The notes below the pieces were generated by a model, which made no database searches, was not told the DNA's origin, and worked only from the letters and a program-made list of their open reading frames with translations. A DNA stretch of 64,000 bases, from NCBI RefSeq assembly GCF_028737215.1, contig NZ_JAQZAM010000003.1, positions 124,001 to 188,000 on the forward strand, in the 5' to 3' direction. Of the stretch, positions 8,367-15,035 are shown in pieces; position 1 is the stretch's first letter, and every line of letters begins with the position of its first letter. The position numbers were made by a program, and so were the translations under genes. The stretch is from Actinomycetospora chibensis. GTDB lineage: Bacteria > Actinomycetota > Actinomycetes > Mycobacteriales > Pseudonocardiaceae.

Positions 8367-8498
8367 TCACGGCCACGGGGCGAGCGCGCCACGACGCGCG
8401 AGCTCGGGCAGGACGCCCTCGCCGACCTGGTAGGCCTCCTCGAGGTGCGGATGGCCCGACGGCGCGCGCGCGGGCGCGCTCGACTCGAGAGTGGACAC
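8367..8498 (-). pseudogene. ssuD deletion scar (C-terminal remnant, 43 codons)
   Basis: A GTG-started 43-codon frame. The first 14 residues are low-complexity. From there GHPHLEEAYQVGEGVLPELA and a short tail match the C-terminus of the intact SsuD encoded at 17068-18219 (GHPHLEEAYWVGEGVLPELG), in frame and with the stop a few residues after the match. About 340 codons are missing, so an ssuD gene was removed internally. The HVDL leader at 8541-8615 still sits in front, in the place expected for an intact sulfonate gene. It is unlikely to encode a working protein. Confidence 0.7.
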
Positions 8499-8540
8499 AC
8501 GTGCTCCCGGGACAGGAGTGGATGGGGTGGGAGGCGTGTG

Positions 8541-8615
8541 TCAGCGACAGGTGCCGTGGGCGGTGCGCATGAGGTCGACGTGGCGACGCCGCGTCAGATC
8601 CCGCCCCCGGCTCAT
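8541..8615 (-). CDS. HVDL leader peptide upstream of ssuD scar
   Basis: A 24-codon ATG-started ORF with core LTRRRHVDLMRTAHGTCR before TGA. It has a single Cys codon, third from the end counting the stop, as in the other copies. It belongs to the same leader family as the ORFs at 491-565, 16915-16974 and 19587-19646. It now leads only to a deleted ssuD, so it is either vestigial or has been recruited for the SsuD-like/SfnB-like pair further downstream. Confidence 0.7.
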   Translation of the reverse strand: MSRGRDLTRRRHVDLMRTAHGTCR

Positions 8616-8675
8616 CGCTCGATCGTGAGCGACGGTCCGTGACGACGCAACTGCGGTGTAGCGCGGGTTATCTCC

Positions 8676-8715
8676 GTGCGTGATCTTCCCGGCGATCGCC
8701 GGGAAGATCACGCAC
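8676..8715. repeat. 40-bp perfect palindrome
   Basis: GTGCGTGATCTTCCCGGC (8676-8693), the centre GATC, and the exact reverse complement of the arm (8698-8715): 40 bases with no mismatch. It lies between the divergent leader peptide (8615, minus) and the carbonic anhydrase (8947, plus), so it is not simply a 3' terminator. The arm starts GTGCG like several other hairpins in the window. It could be a cruciform-forming element, an operator or a stray member of the hairpin family. Confidence 0.7.
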
Positions 8716-8774
8716 TAGTGCAGGACGGACCACCCTCGTTGCGGCCGGACGGATGCCTGCGGTGAGATGTGCGC

Positions 8775-8855
8775 ATGAGTCCCCGCGCCCTCGAGCCGTT
8801 CTGGCCGAGCCGGCGCGTGCAGGAGTTCGATCAATGGTGTCGACGGGCCGCGTGA
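8775..8855 (+). CDS. possible small ORF, 26 residues, unknown
   Basis: An ATG-started 26-codon ORF (MSPRALEPFWPSRRVQ... ending CRRAA) after a GGTGAG. Codon third positions are GC-rich, but less uniformly than in real genes here. I recognise no family. It may be a real small protein, a gene remnant, or chance. Confidence 0.2.
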   Translation: MSPRALEPFWPSRRVQEFDQWCRRAA

Positions 8856-8946
8856 GCGCCCGTACCCGGTAGGGATCGAGCCGCTCCGCGGCCGCACCGC
8901 GCTGCCCGTGTGTCGTCAGAATCGATCCAGCCTGCGGAGGACCCCG

Positions 8947-9435
8947 GTGTCCGTCACCGACGAGTACGTGAAGAACAACGAGACCTACGTCCAGAACTTC
9001 CCGGGCGAGCTACCCCTGCCGCCGGCGCGCAAGACCGCCGTCGTGGCCTGCATGGACGCGCGCGTGAACCCCTACGGCGCGCTGGGCCTGTCCGAGGGCG
9101 ACTCGCACGTCATCCGCAACGCCGGCGGCGTCGTCACCGACGACACGATCCGCTCGCTCGCGATCAGCCAGCACCTCCTCGGCACCGAGGAGATCGTGCT
9201 GATCCACCACACCGACTGCGGCATGGTGACCTTCACCGACGAGCAGTTCGCGGGAATCCTCGAGCAGGAGGCCGGCGAGCGCCCGACGTGGACGGCCAAC
9301 GCCTTTCCCGACGTCGAGGGCGACGTCCGCGACTCGATCAAGCGCATCACCGACAGCCCGTTCGTCAAGAACAAGGGCTCGGTGCGCGGCTTCGTCCTCG
9401 ACGTCGCGACCGGGAAGCTCAACGAGGTCAGCTAG
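8947..9435 (+). CDS. beta-class carbonic anhydrase
   Basis: A 162-residue small beta-carbonic anhydrase interconverting CO2 and bicarbonate, close in size to mycobacterial Rv1284. The zinc ligands are Cys35 (in ACMDARV, with the Asp37/Arg39 dyad), His88 and Cys91 (in IHHTDCG). The GTG at 8947 was chosen because GGAGGAC lies 6 nt upstream; an in-frame start exists further upstream at 8908. In mycobacteria this protein is linked to sulfur and redox conditions, which fits its place among sulfur genes here. The active-site set is complete, so it should be functional. Confidence 0.92.
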   Translation: MSVTDEYVKNNETYVQNFPGELPLPPARKTAVVACMDARVNPYGALGLSEGDSHVIRNAGGVVTDDTIRSLAISQHLLGTEEIVLIHHTDCGMVTFTDEQFAGILEQEAGERPTWTANAFPDVEGDVRDSIKRITDSPFVKNKGSVRGFVLDVATGKLNEVS

Positions 9436-9440
9436 CGATC

Positions 9441-9507
9441 GGGTGTGAGAGCGAGGGACGCCCCGACTGCGTGGGGCGCAGTCAGGGCGTCCCTCGCTCC
9501 CACACCC
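9441..9507. terminator. long bidirectional hairpin between carbonic anhydrase and sulfotransferase
   Basis: Arms of 31 nt (9441-9471 and 9477-9507) with two wobble-type mismatches and a 5-nt loop. It begins 6 bases after the carbonic anhydrase stop and ends 7 bases before the convergent sulfotransferase stop, so it would terminate both. The arm contains GTGTGAGAGCGAGGGACGCC, a word partly repeated at 38711-38725. Confidence 0.85.
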
Positions 9508-9513
9508 CGGGCC

Positions 9514-10302
9514 TCAGCGGCGCCAGTCCGCGAGGTCCCAGCCGGTGTGGGCCGCGACGCGCGCGACGTCGTCGGCGAAGGCCGGCAGCAGCGCCGCCCG
9601 CTCCGCCGCCGACGGGCCGCCGCCCGAGCGCCCGGAGACGTCGGGGCGCACGTGGTGGCGCGGGACCTCGGTGATCCGCCCCGTCTCGACGCCCAGGAAC
9701 GCGCAGACGCGGTCGGCGGTGGCCACGGGCTCGTCGCGCAGGTCGCGGTAGCGCAGCAGGAGGATCCGCGCGGGGTCGACCAGCCCGGTGAGGTGGTCGA
9801 GCTGCTCGCCGTAGCGGCCCTGGGCCACGTAGTGCCAGAAGTGCGCCCAGCCGGAGTCCCGGCGCGCGCCCTCCGCCCGGCAGGCCGCGAGGAAGTCGGC
9901 CTCGGGCTCGAGCCCGGCCTGGCGCAGGTGCGACCAGTTCGAGTGGGTGCGCTCCACCGGGTCACGCAGGACGGCGATCAGCCGCACCGCGGGCAGCAGG
10001 TCGGCGATACGTTCCTGCGCGTCCCGGTCGTAGAGGTAGAACACCGTGCCCTCGCCGCGCAGCGTCCCCGGCGGGGCGGGGTCGAAGAGCGCCTCGTAGT
10101 CCGCCCGGCGCCACACGTGCTCGCCCCAGGTCTCGACGTCCCCGGGGCCGCCCCCGGACGACGGCGGCGGACCGTCGGTGAGGAAGAACTTCGGCTCCTT
10201 GACCGACGGCAGGAACAGCTCCGGGTGCTCGGCGAGGGCGCGGTGCAGCGCGGAGGTCCCGGTCTTCGGCGCCCCGATGATCAGGAAGTCGGGCAGGCTC
10301 AT
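9514..10302 (-). CDS. PAPS-dependent sulfotransferase
   Basis: A 262-residue sulfotransferase of the bacterial Sulfotransfer family, transferring sulfate from PAPS to a hydroxyl group of a glycan, lipid or small molecule. The 5'-phosphosulfate loop is PKTGTSALHRAL (residues 12-23), and the 3'-phosphate site is RDPVERTHSNW with Arg113 and Ser121. It is the last gene of the sulfate-assimilation operon, with its ATG overlapping the stop of the beta-propeller gene. PAPS would come from cysC two genes upstream. The acceptor is unknown; an exported polysaccharide or glycolipid is a guess from context. Confidence 0.88.
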   Translation of the reverse strand: MSLPDFLIIGAPKTGTSALHRALAEHPELFLPSVKEPKFFLTDGPPPSSGGGPGDVETWGEHVWRRADYEALFDPAPPGTLRGEGTVFYLYDRDAQERIADLLPAVRLIAVLRDPVERTHSNWSHLRQAGLEPEADFLAACRAEGARRDSGWAHFWHYVAQGRYGEQLDHLTGLVDPARILLLRYRDLRDEPVATADRVCAFLGVETGRITEVPRHHVRPDVSGRSGGGPSAAERAALLPAFADDVARVAAHTGWDLADWRR

Positions 10303-11213
10303 GCCGCGTCCGGCAGGCCCGCCTCGAGGAGCACCTCGGTGCGCAGCTCGTGGGCGCCGTCGGCGCGGGTGGCCTCCCAGTAGAGGCGGCGCACGCCGGC
10401 GACGTCCGCGACGGCGACGTAGCGCAGGCCGCGGCCCGCGTGGGGCGACTCGGCGGCCGGGGCGTCGCCCTCGGCCACGAAGCGCCCGTGACCGGTCGCG
10501 CGGGCCAGGCCCGTGCGCTCCTCCCAGTTCTCGGCCGCGGTGGCGCGCCCGTCGTACGTCGCGACGATCTCGTCGCCGACCGGCACCACGGCGCTGATCC
10601 GGACGCCGCGGGAGTCCCAGGTGCCGGGCCGGGGCGCGAGCGCCGTGCCCTGCCACGTCCACGCCAGCCCGTCCGGGCTCGTCGCGTACTCGGTGGTCAT
10701 GCGGTCGGTGGCGTCCGGGTCGTCGAGCGGGTGCACCGACGCCCAGAGGTGCCAGCCCGCCGCGTCCCGCAGCACCACCGGGTCCTTGACGGCGTGCAGG
10801 GCGTCGCCGGGCAACACCGTCCGCCGCGGCGCCAGGGCGAGCCCCTCGGGGGTGTCGGCCTCGAGGACGTCGACCCACCAGTGCTTGGTGCCCGGCGTCG
10901 CGCAGCTGACGTAGAGCCGCCAGCGGCCGTCGTCGGCCCGCACGAGCGCGGGACGCTCCAGCGACTCGGCGCCGAACGCGTCCTTCTCCACCACCGCGAG
11001 CGTCTCGAACGCGACCCCGTCGGCCGAGCGGGCGACGACGTTGGCGTAGCCGCGCCCGACACCCTCGGGCTGGCGCAGCCGGTAGGACAGGTACACGGCG
11101 TCGTCGACGACGAGCACGGTGGGCGCCCCCGCCCAGTACCCCGGTGCGTCGACGGGCGGCGCGACGACGACCGTGCCTTCGCCCAGGGGGACCGGGATGC
11201 TCGTGACGCTCAT
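10299..11213 (-). CDS. beta-propeller protein of GH43/GH32/GH68-like fold
   Basis: A 304-residue protein with the repeated pattern of five-bladed glycosidase-type propellers: GAPTVLVVDDAVYLSYR, RPALVRADDGRWRLYVSC, KDPVVLRDAAGWHLWAS, and MTTEYATSPDGLAWTWQG. No signal peptide is visible, so it appears cytoplasmic. It is coupled by ATGA overlaps to cysC upstream and the sulfotransferase downstream, which ties it to sulfation. It could act on, or bind, the glycan that is sulfated. Catalytic acids cannot be assigned with confidence, and activity is not claimed. Confidence 0.7.
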   Translation of the reverse strand: MSVTSIPVPLGEGTVVVAPPVDAPGYWAGAPTVLVVDDAVYLSYRLRQPEGVGRGYANVVARSADGVAFETLAVVEKDAFGAESLERPALVRADDGRWRLYVSCATPGTKHWWVDVLEADTPEGLALAPRRTVLPGDALHAVKDPVVLRDAAGWHLWASVHPLDDPDATDRMTTEYATSPDGLAWTWQGTALAPRPGTWDSRGVRISAVVPVGDEIVATYDGRATAAENWEERTGLARATGHGRFVAEGDAPAAESPHAGRGLRYVAVADVAGVRRLYWEATRADGAHELRTEVLLEAGLPDAA

Positions 11214-11833
11214 GGTGCCGTCCTCGCCGACGTCGGTGTCGCGGGCTGCTGCGTGAGACCCCGCCGGTACAGATGATCCACGAGCAGGTCCACCGACTCG
11301 TCGACGGACTGCGCGTGGCTGGGGATCTCGAGGTCCGGGGACTCGGGCACCTCGTAGGGGTCGTCGACGCCGGTCAGCCCCTGCACCTCGCCGGTGCGCT
11401 GGCGGGCGTAGAGGCCCTTGACGTCGCGCTCACCCGCGACCTCCACGGGGGTGGACACGTAGACCTCGAGGAAGGGCGTCCCGCCGCCGACGTGGCTGGC
11501 GCGGACCTGTTCCCGCACGTCGGCGTGCGGAGCGATCGCCGCGACCAGCACGATCACGCCGTTGCGCGCGAGCATCTCGGCGACGAAGCCGATCCGGCGG
11601 ATGTTGATCGCGCGGTCCTCGCGGGAGAAGCCGAGACCCCGCGAGAGGTTCTCGCGGATGATGTCGCCGTCCAGCACCTCGACCCCGCAGCGTTCGAGGC
11701 GCAGGCGGGCGGCGACGCCGCCCGCGATCGTCGACTTGCCCGCGCTGGGCAGGCCGGTCAGCCAGATCGTGGCGCCACCGGCGCAGGGGTGTTCGTGCGG
11801 TGGCTGGAAGTGGTGTGCGTTCTCGTCCGGCAT
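11210..11833 (-). CDS. cysC: adenylylsulfate (APS) kinase
   Basis: A 207-residue APS kinase making PAPS from APS and ATP. The P-loop is GLPSAGKST (residues 27-35), followed by the family's DGDIIRENLSRGLGFSREDR and the RVxE-equivalent FLEVYVSTP and GLYARQRTGEVQGLTGVDDPYE stretches. ATG 11833 was preferred over a GTG at 11941, because the extra N-terminus is low-complexity and is explained by an HVDL-coding stretch in another frame. Because the CysH here has the APS-reductase iron-sulfur cysteines, PAPS is probably not needed for assimilation and instead feeds the sulfotransferase encoded two genes on. Confidence 0.92.
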   Translation of the reverse strand: MPDENAHHFQPPHEHPCAGGATIWLTGLPSAGKSTIAGGVAARLRLERCGVEVLDGDIIRENLSRGLGFSREDRAINIRRIGFVAEMLARNGVIVLVAAIAPHADVREQVRASHVGGGTPFLEVYVSTPVEVAGERDVKGLYARQRTGEVQGLTGVDDPYEVPESPDLEIPSHAQSVDESVDLLVDHLYRRGLTQQPATPTSARTAP

Positions 11834-11958
11834 GGCGGGTCGCTCCGGGGCGGCTCGGGGTCGGGTGTCGGGGAGCTCGCCCGACAGCCGCTCGCCCCGG
11901 TGCGCCGCAGGTCGACGTGGCGGCGCCGGGTGAGCCGCCACCCCGGCCCGGCCCTCAC
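11758..11958 (-). CDS. HVDL leader-like ORF between cysN and cysC
   Basis: A GTG that overlaps the cysN stop codon (GTGA) opens a 66-codon frame whose residues 9-20 read LTRRRHVDLRRT, followed by GASGCRAS. This is the same RR-x-HVDL...CRAS pattern as the free-standing leaders, although it then reads on into the cysC start region in a different frame. Ribosomes finishing cysN could re-initiate here, so it may be an internal attenuator setting cysC expression. It may also be a decayed leader from a former cysC promoter. Confidence 0.4.
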   Translation of the reverse strand: MRAGPGWRLTRRRHVDLRRTGASGCRASSPTPDPEPPRSDPPCRTRTHTTSSHRTNTPAPVAPRSG

Positions 11959-13244
11959 TGGTCGTCCGTCTCCGGCAGGTCCAGGGGCCGGGTGACGAGC
12001 GGCCGCCCGACGAGACCGGCGCCCAGGGTGTCGCCGGCCTGCGGGTCGACGAGCAGGAACGACCCGGTGGCGGCGACGACGTCGTAGTCGTCGAGCGGCA
12101 GGGGCTCGGACACCGTCAGCGACACCTGGCCCATGTCGTTGATCGCCAGCTCGCCGGGGTCCTCGTCGAGGGTGAGGGTCTCGGTGTCGAGCCGGTGCGT
12201 CACCGCGCCCACGATCGCCTGCACCGTGCGCGTCCCGTGCTTGAGCAGCAGGCGCGCGCCGGGCTTGAGCGGCTTCTCGTGCAGCCAGGCGAGCGTCGCG
12301 TCGAACTCGGTGACCGGCTCCGGAGCGCCCGGCGCGGCGATGACGGCGCCGCGGGCGATCCCGAGGTCGTCGGCGAGGCGCAGCACGACGCTCTGCCCGT
12401 CGTGGGCGGCGTCGAGCTCGCCGTCGAAGGTGTCGATGCCCTCGACCCGGGTCCGCTGCCCGTCGGGCAGGACCGTGACCTCGTCGCCGGCGCGCACCGT
12501 GCCCGCGGCGATGAGGCCGGCGTAGCCGCGATAGTCGGGGTGGGACTCGGTGCGGGGGCGCACGACGTACTGCACCGGGAAGCGGAGCGGCGCGGAGTGG
12601 TCGGCGCCGGCGACCGGCACCGACTCGAGGTGCTCGAGCAGCGTCGGGCCCTCGTACCAGGGCGTGTTCTCCGACGGCAGGACGACGTTGTCGCCCTTCT
12701 TCGCCGACAGCGGGATCGCCACGACGTCCTCGTCGGCGTAGCCGAGGGCCTCGGTGAGCCCGAAGAACTCCTTGGCGATGCGCCAGTAGGTGTTCTCGTC
12801 GTGGTCGACCAGGTCCATCTTGTTGACCGCGAGCACCAGGCGCGGGACGCGCAGCAGGCCCATCACCGCGACGTGCCGGCGGGTCTGCTCGACGATCCCG
12901 GCGCGGGCGTCCACCAGCAGCACGGCCAGCGCCGCGGTGGACGCGCCGGTGACCGTGTTGCGCGTGTACTGGACGTGCCCGGGGGTGTCGGCCAGGACGA
13001 ACGAGCGGTTCGGCGTGGCGAAGTAGCGGTAGGCCACGTCGATCGTGATGCCCTGCTCGCGCTCCGAGCGCAGGCCGTCGACCAGCAGCGACAGGTCCGG
13101 GTCGCCACCGCCCTGCGTGGCGCGCTCGACGGCCTCCATCTGGTCGGCGAGCACCGACTTGGTGTCGTAGAGCAGACGCCCGACGAGGGTGGACTTCCCG
13201 TCGTCGACGGACCCGGCCGTGGCAAGACGCAGCAGATCGGTCAT
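11955..13244 (-). CDS. cysN: sulfate adenylyltransferase large subunit (GTPase)
   Basis: A 429-residue CysN, the EF-Tu-like GTPase that drives ATP sulfurylase. GTPase motifs: GSVDDGKST (11-19), DTPGHVQYTRN and NKMDL, then the domain II/III barrels. It is a stand-alone CysN without a fused APS kinase; cysC is a separate gene downstream. The ATG lies 2 bases after the cysD stop. The reading frame is open upstream, but MTDLLRLATAGSVDDGKS is the usual start. Confidence 0.95.
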   Translation of the reverse strand: MTDLLRLATAGSVDDGKSTLVGRLLYDTKSVLADQMEAVERATQGGGDPDLSLLVDGLRSEREQGITIDVAYRYFATPNRSFVLADTPGHVQYTRNTVTGASTAALAVLLVDARAGIVEQTRRHVAVMGLLRVPRLVLAVNKMDLVDHDENTYWRIAKEFFGLTEALGYADEDVVAIPLSAKKGDNVVLPSENTPWYEGPTLLEHLESVPVAGADHSAPLRFPVQYVVRPRTESHPDYRGYAGLIAAGTVRAGDEVTVLPDGQRTRVEGIDTFDGELDAAHDGQSVVLRLADDLGIARGAVIAAPGAPEPVTEFDATLAWLHEKPLKPGARLLLKHGTRTVQAIVGAVTHRLDTETLTLDEDPGELAINDMGQVSLTVSEPLPLDDYDVVAATGSFLLVDPQAGDTLGAGLVGRPLVTRPLDLPETDDQ

Positions 13245-13246
13245 CG

Positions 13247-14161
13247 CTAGAAATAGCCCTCTCGCTTGCGGTCCTCCATGGCGGCCTCCGACAGGCGGTC
13301 GTCGGCCCGGGTCGCACCACGTTCGGTGAGGCGGCTCTCGCGCACCTCGTCGAGCACCTCGTCGAGCGTCAGGGCGTCCGACTCGACCGCGCCCGTGCAG
13401 GAGCCGTCGCCGACCGTGCGGTAGCGCACGGTCTTGGTGACGACCTCCTCGTCGTCCTTCGGTCCGCCCCACGGACCGCTGGTCAGCCACATCCCGTCGC
13501 GGGAGAACACCTCGCGCGTGTGCGCGTAGTAGATCGACGGGAGCTCGACGCCCTCGCGCTGGATGTAGCGCCAGACGTCGAGCTCGGTGAAGTTCGACAG
13601 CGGGAACACGCGCACGTGCTCAGCGGGCTTGTGACGTCCGTTGTAGAGGTTCCACAGCTCGGGCCGCTGGCGCGACGGCTCCCACTGGCCGAAGGCGTTG
13701 CGCAGGCTGAACACGCGCTCCTTGGCGCGCGCCCGCTCCTCGTCGCGGCGTCCGCCGCCGAAGACCGCGTCGTGGCGGTGCTCGGCGATGGCGTCGAGCA
13801 GCGGCGTCGTCTGCAGCGGGTTGCGGGTGCCGTCCGCGCGCTCCTCGAGGCGACCGTCGTCGATGTAGTCCTGGACGCGCGCGACCTCGAGCTCGAGCCC
13901 GTAGCGCTCGACGACGGCGTCCCGGAACTCGATCACCTCGTCGAAGTTGTGCCCGGTGTCGACGTGCAGCACCGGGAACGGGATCGGCGCGGGCCAGAAC
14001 GCCTTGCGCGCGAGGTGCACCAGCAGCATCGAGTCCTTGCCGCCGGAGAAGAGGATCACCGGGCGGTCGAACTCGCCCGCGACCTCGCGCATGATGTGGA
14101 TCGCCTCGGACTCGAGGGCGCTGAGTTGATCCGTGCTGGTCGCCGGCTCCGTGGCGGTCAT
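13247..14161 (-). CDS. cysD: sulfate adenylyltransferase small subunit
   Basis: A 304-residue CysD, the PP-loop ATPase half of ATP sulfurylase that forms APS with CysN. The PP motif is SGGKDS at residues 39-44, and the C-terminus has the conserved RYRTVGDGSCTGAVES, RLTERGATRADDR and the final KREGYF. The ATG overlaps the cysH stop (ATGA), so translation is coupled. Operon order: sulfite reductase, zinc ribbon, cysH, cysD, cysN, cysC. Confidence 0.96.
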   Translation of the reverse strand: MTATEPATSTDQLSALESEAIHIMREVAGEFDRPVILFSGGKDSMLLVHLARKAFWPAPIPFPVLHVDTGHNFDEVIEFRDAVVERYGLELEVARVQDYIDDGRLEERADGTRNPLQTTPLLDAIAEHRHDAVFGGGRRDEERARAKERVFSLRNAFGQWEPSRQRPELWNLYNGRHKPAEHVRVFPLSNFTELDVWRYIQREGVELPSIYYAHTREVFSRDGMWLTSGPWGGPKDDEEVVTKTVRYRTVGDGSCTGAVESDALTLDEVLDEVRESRLTERGATRADDRLSEAAMEDRKREGYF

Positions 14162-14883
14162 CCGTGCAGCCCGCACTCGGTCTTGGAGAAGCCCGCCCAG
14201 CGCCCGCTGCGCGGGTCGGCGCCCGGGGCCGGCTTGGCGGTGCAGGGTGCGCAGCCGATCGAGGGGTAGCCCGCCTCGACCAGCGGGTTCACGAGCACCG
14301 CGTGCTCGCGGATGTAGGCGTCCATCTGCTCGTCGGTCCAGTGGGCGATCGGGTTGATCTTGACGAGGTCGTGGCGCTCGTCCCAGGTGACCAGGGGCGT
14401 CGCCGCGCGGGTCGGGGCCTCGACGCGGCGGACGCCGGTGACCCAGGCGTCGTAGCGCGCGAGCGTCTTCTTCAGCGGCTCGACCTTCCGCATGTTGCAG
14501 CACTGGCCGGGGTCGACGGCGAAGAGGTCCGTGCCGAACGCCGCGTCCTGCTCGGCGACGGTGAGCTCGGGCTCGGCCTGGACGATGGTGACGCCGTAGG
14601 TCTGGGCCACGGCGTCGCGGGTCCCGAGGGTCTCGGCGAAGTGGTAGCCGGTCTCGAGGAACAGGACGTCGACTGCCGGACGGGCGGCGGCACCCAGCTC
14701 GACGAGCACGGCGTCCTGCATGTTCGAGGCGACGATGAGGCCCTCGCCGAACGTCTCCGCAGCCCAGGCGAGGATCTCGCGGGTCAGCTCCTCGTGGCTC
14801 ACCGTGCCTTCGCGCGCCGCGAACCGCGCACCGGCCTCCAGGGCGGCGGTGCGGAGGTCTTCTCGGGTGTCCGTGGTGGTCAT
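14158..14883 (-). CDS. cysH: adenylylsulfate reductase, iron-sulfur type
   Basis: A 241-residue phosphoadenylyl/adenylyl-sulfate reductase family protein. It has the four iron-sulfur cysteines of the APS-reductase subgroup, Cys128-Cys129 (GQCCNMRK) and Cys211/Cys214 (GCAPC), plus the catalytic ECGLHG at the C-terminus (Cys237). Enzymes with this set reduce APS directly with thioredoxin, bypassing PAPS. GAGGACC precedes the ATG, and the start overlaps the stop of the small zinc-ribbon gene. This assignment makes the PAPS-forming CysC downstream available for sulfation. Confidence 0.94.
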   Translation of the reverse strand: MTTTDTREDLRTAALEAGARFAAREGTVSHEELTREILAWAAETFGEGLIVASNMQDAVLVELGAAARPAVDVLFLETGYHFAETLGTRDAVAQTYGVTIVQAEPELTVAEQDAAFGTDLFAVDPGQCCNMRKVEPLKKTLARYDAWVTGVRRVEAPTRAATPLVTWDERHDLVKINPIAHWTDEQMDAYIREHAVLVNPLVEAGYPSIGCAPCTAKPAPGADPRSGRWAGFSKTECGLHG

Positions 14884-15035
14884 GCTGGTCCTCTCACCGG
14901 CTCTGTCCTCGCGGACGCCGGGGTGACGACGAAGGTGCTGCGGCAGTCGGAGCACTCCCACGCGCCGTCCGGTTCTTCACGAGGACGCAGGTCCTGCTCC
15001 CCGCAGTACGGGCAGTACTGCAGTGCCAACCTCAT
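14880..15035 (-). CDS. 51-residue zinc-ribbon protein in sulfate-reduction operon
   Basis: A tiny protein with two CxxC pairs, YCPYCGEQDL (near residue 8) and WECSDCRSTF (near residue 28), so probably a single zinc ribbon. Both ends overlap their neighbours by ATGA (sulfite reductase upstream, cysH downstream), so it is translated in step with them. Actinobacterial sulfite-reductase/cysH operons commonly carry a small ORF here. Its function is not established; a metal-binding or redox helper of sulfite reductase or CysH is a guess. Confidence 0.8.
   Translation of the reverse strand: MRLALQYCPYCGEQDLRPREEPDGAWECSDCRSTFVVTPASARTEPVRGPA

Noticed and set aside
14158-14883. CysH as PAPS reductase
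   Set aside because: The CC and CxxC iron-sulfur cysteines of the APS-reductase group are present, so APS is the more likely substrate.
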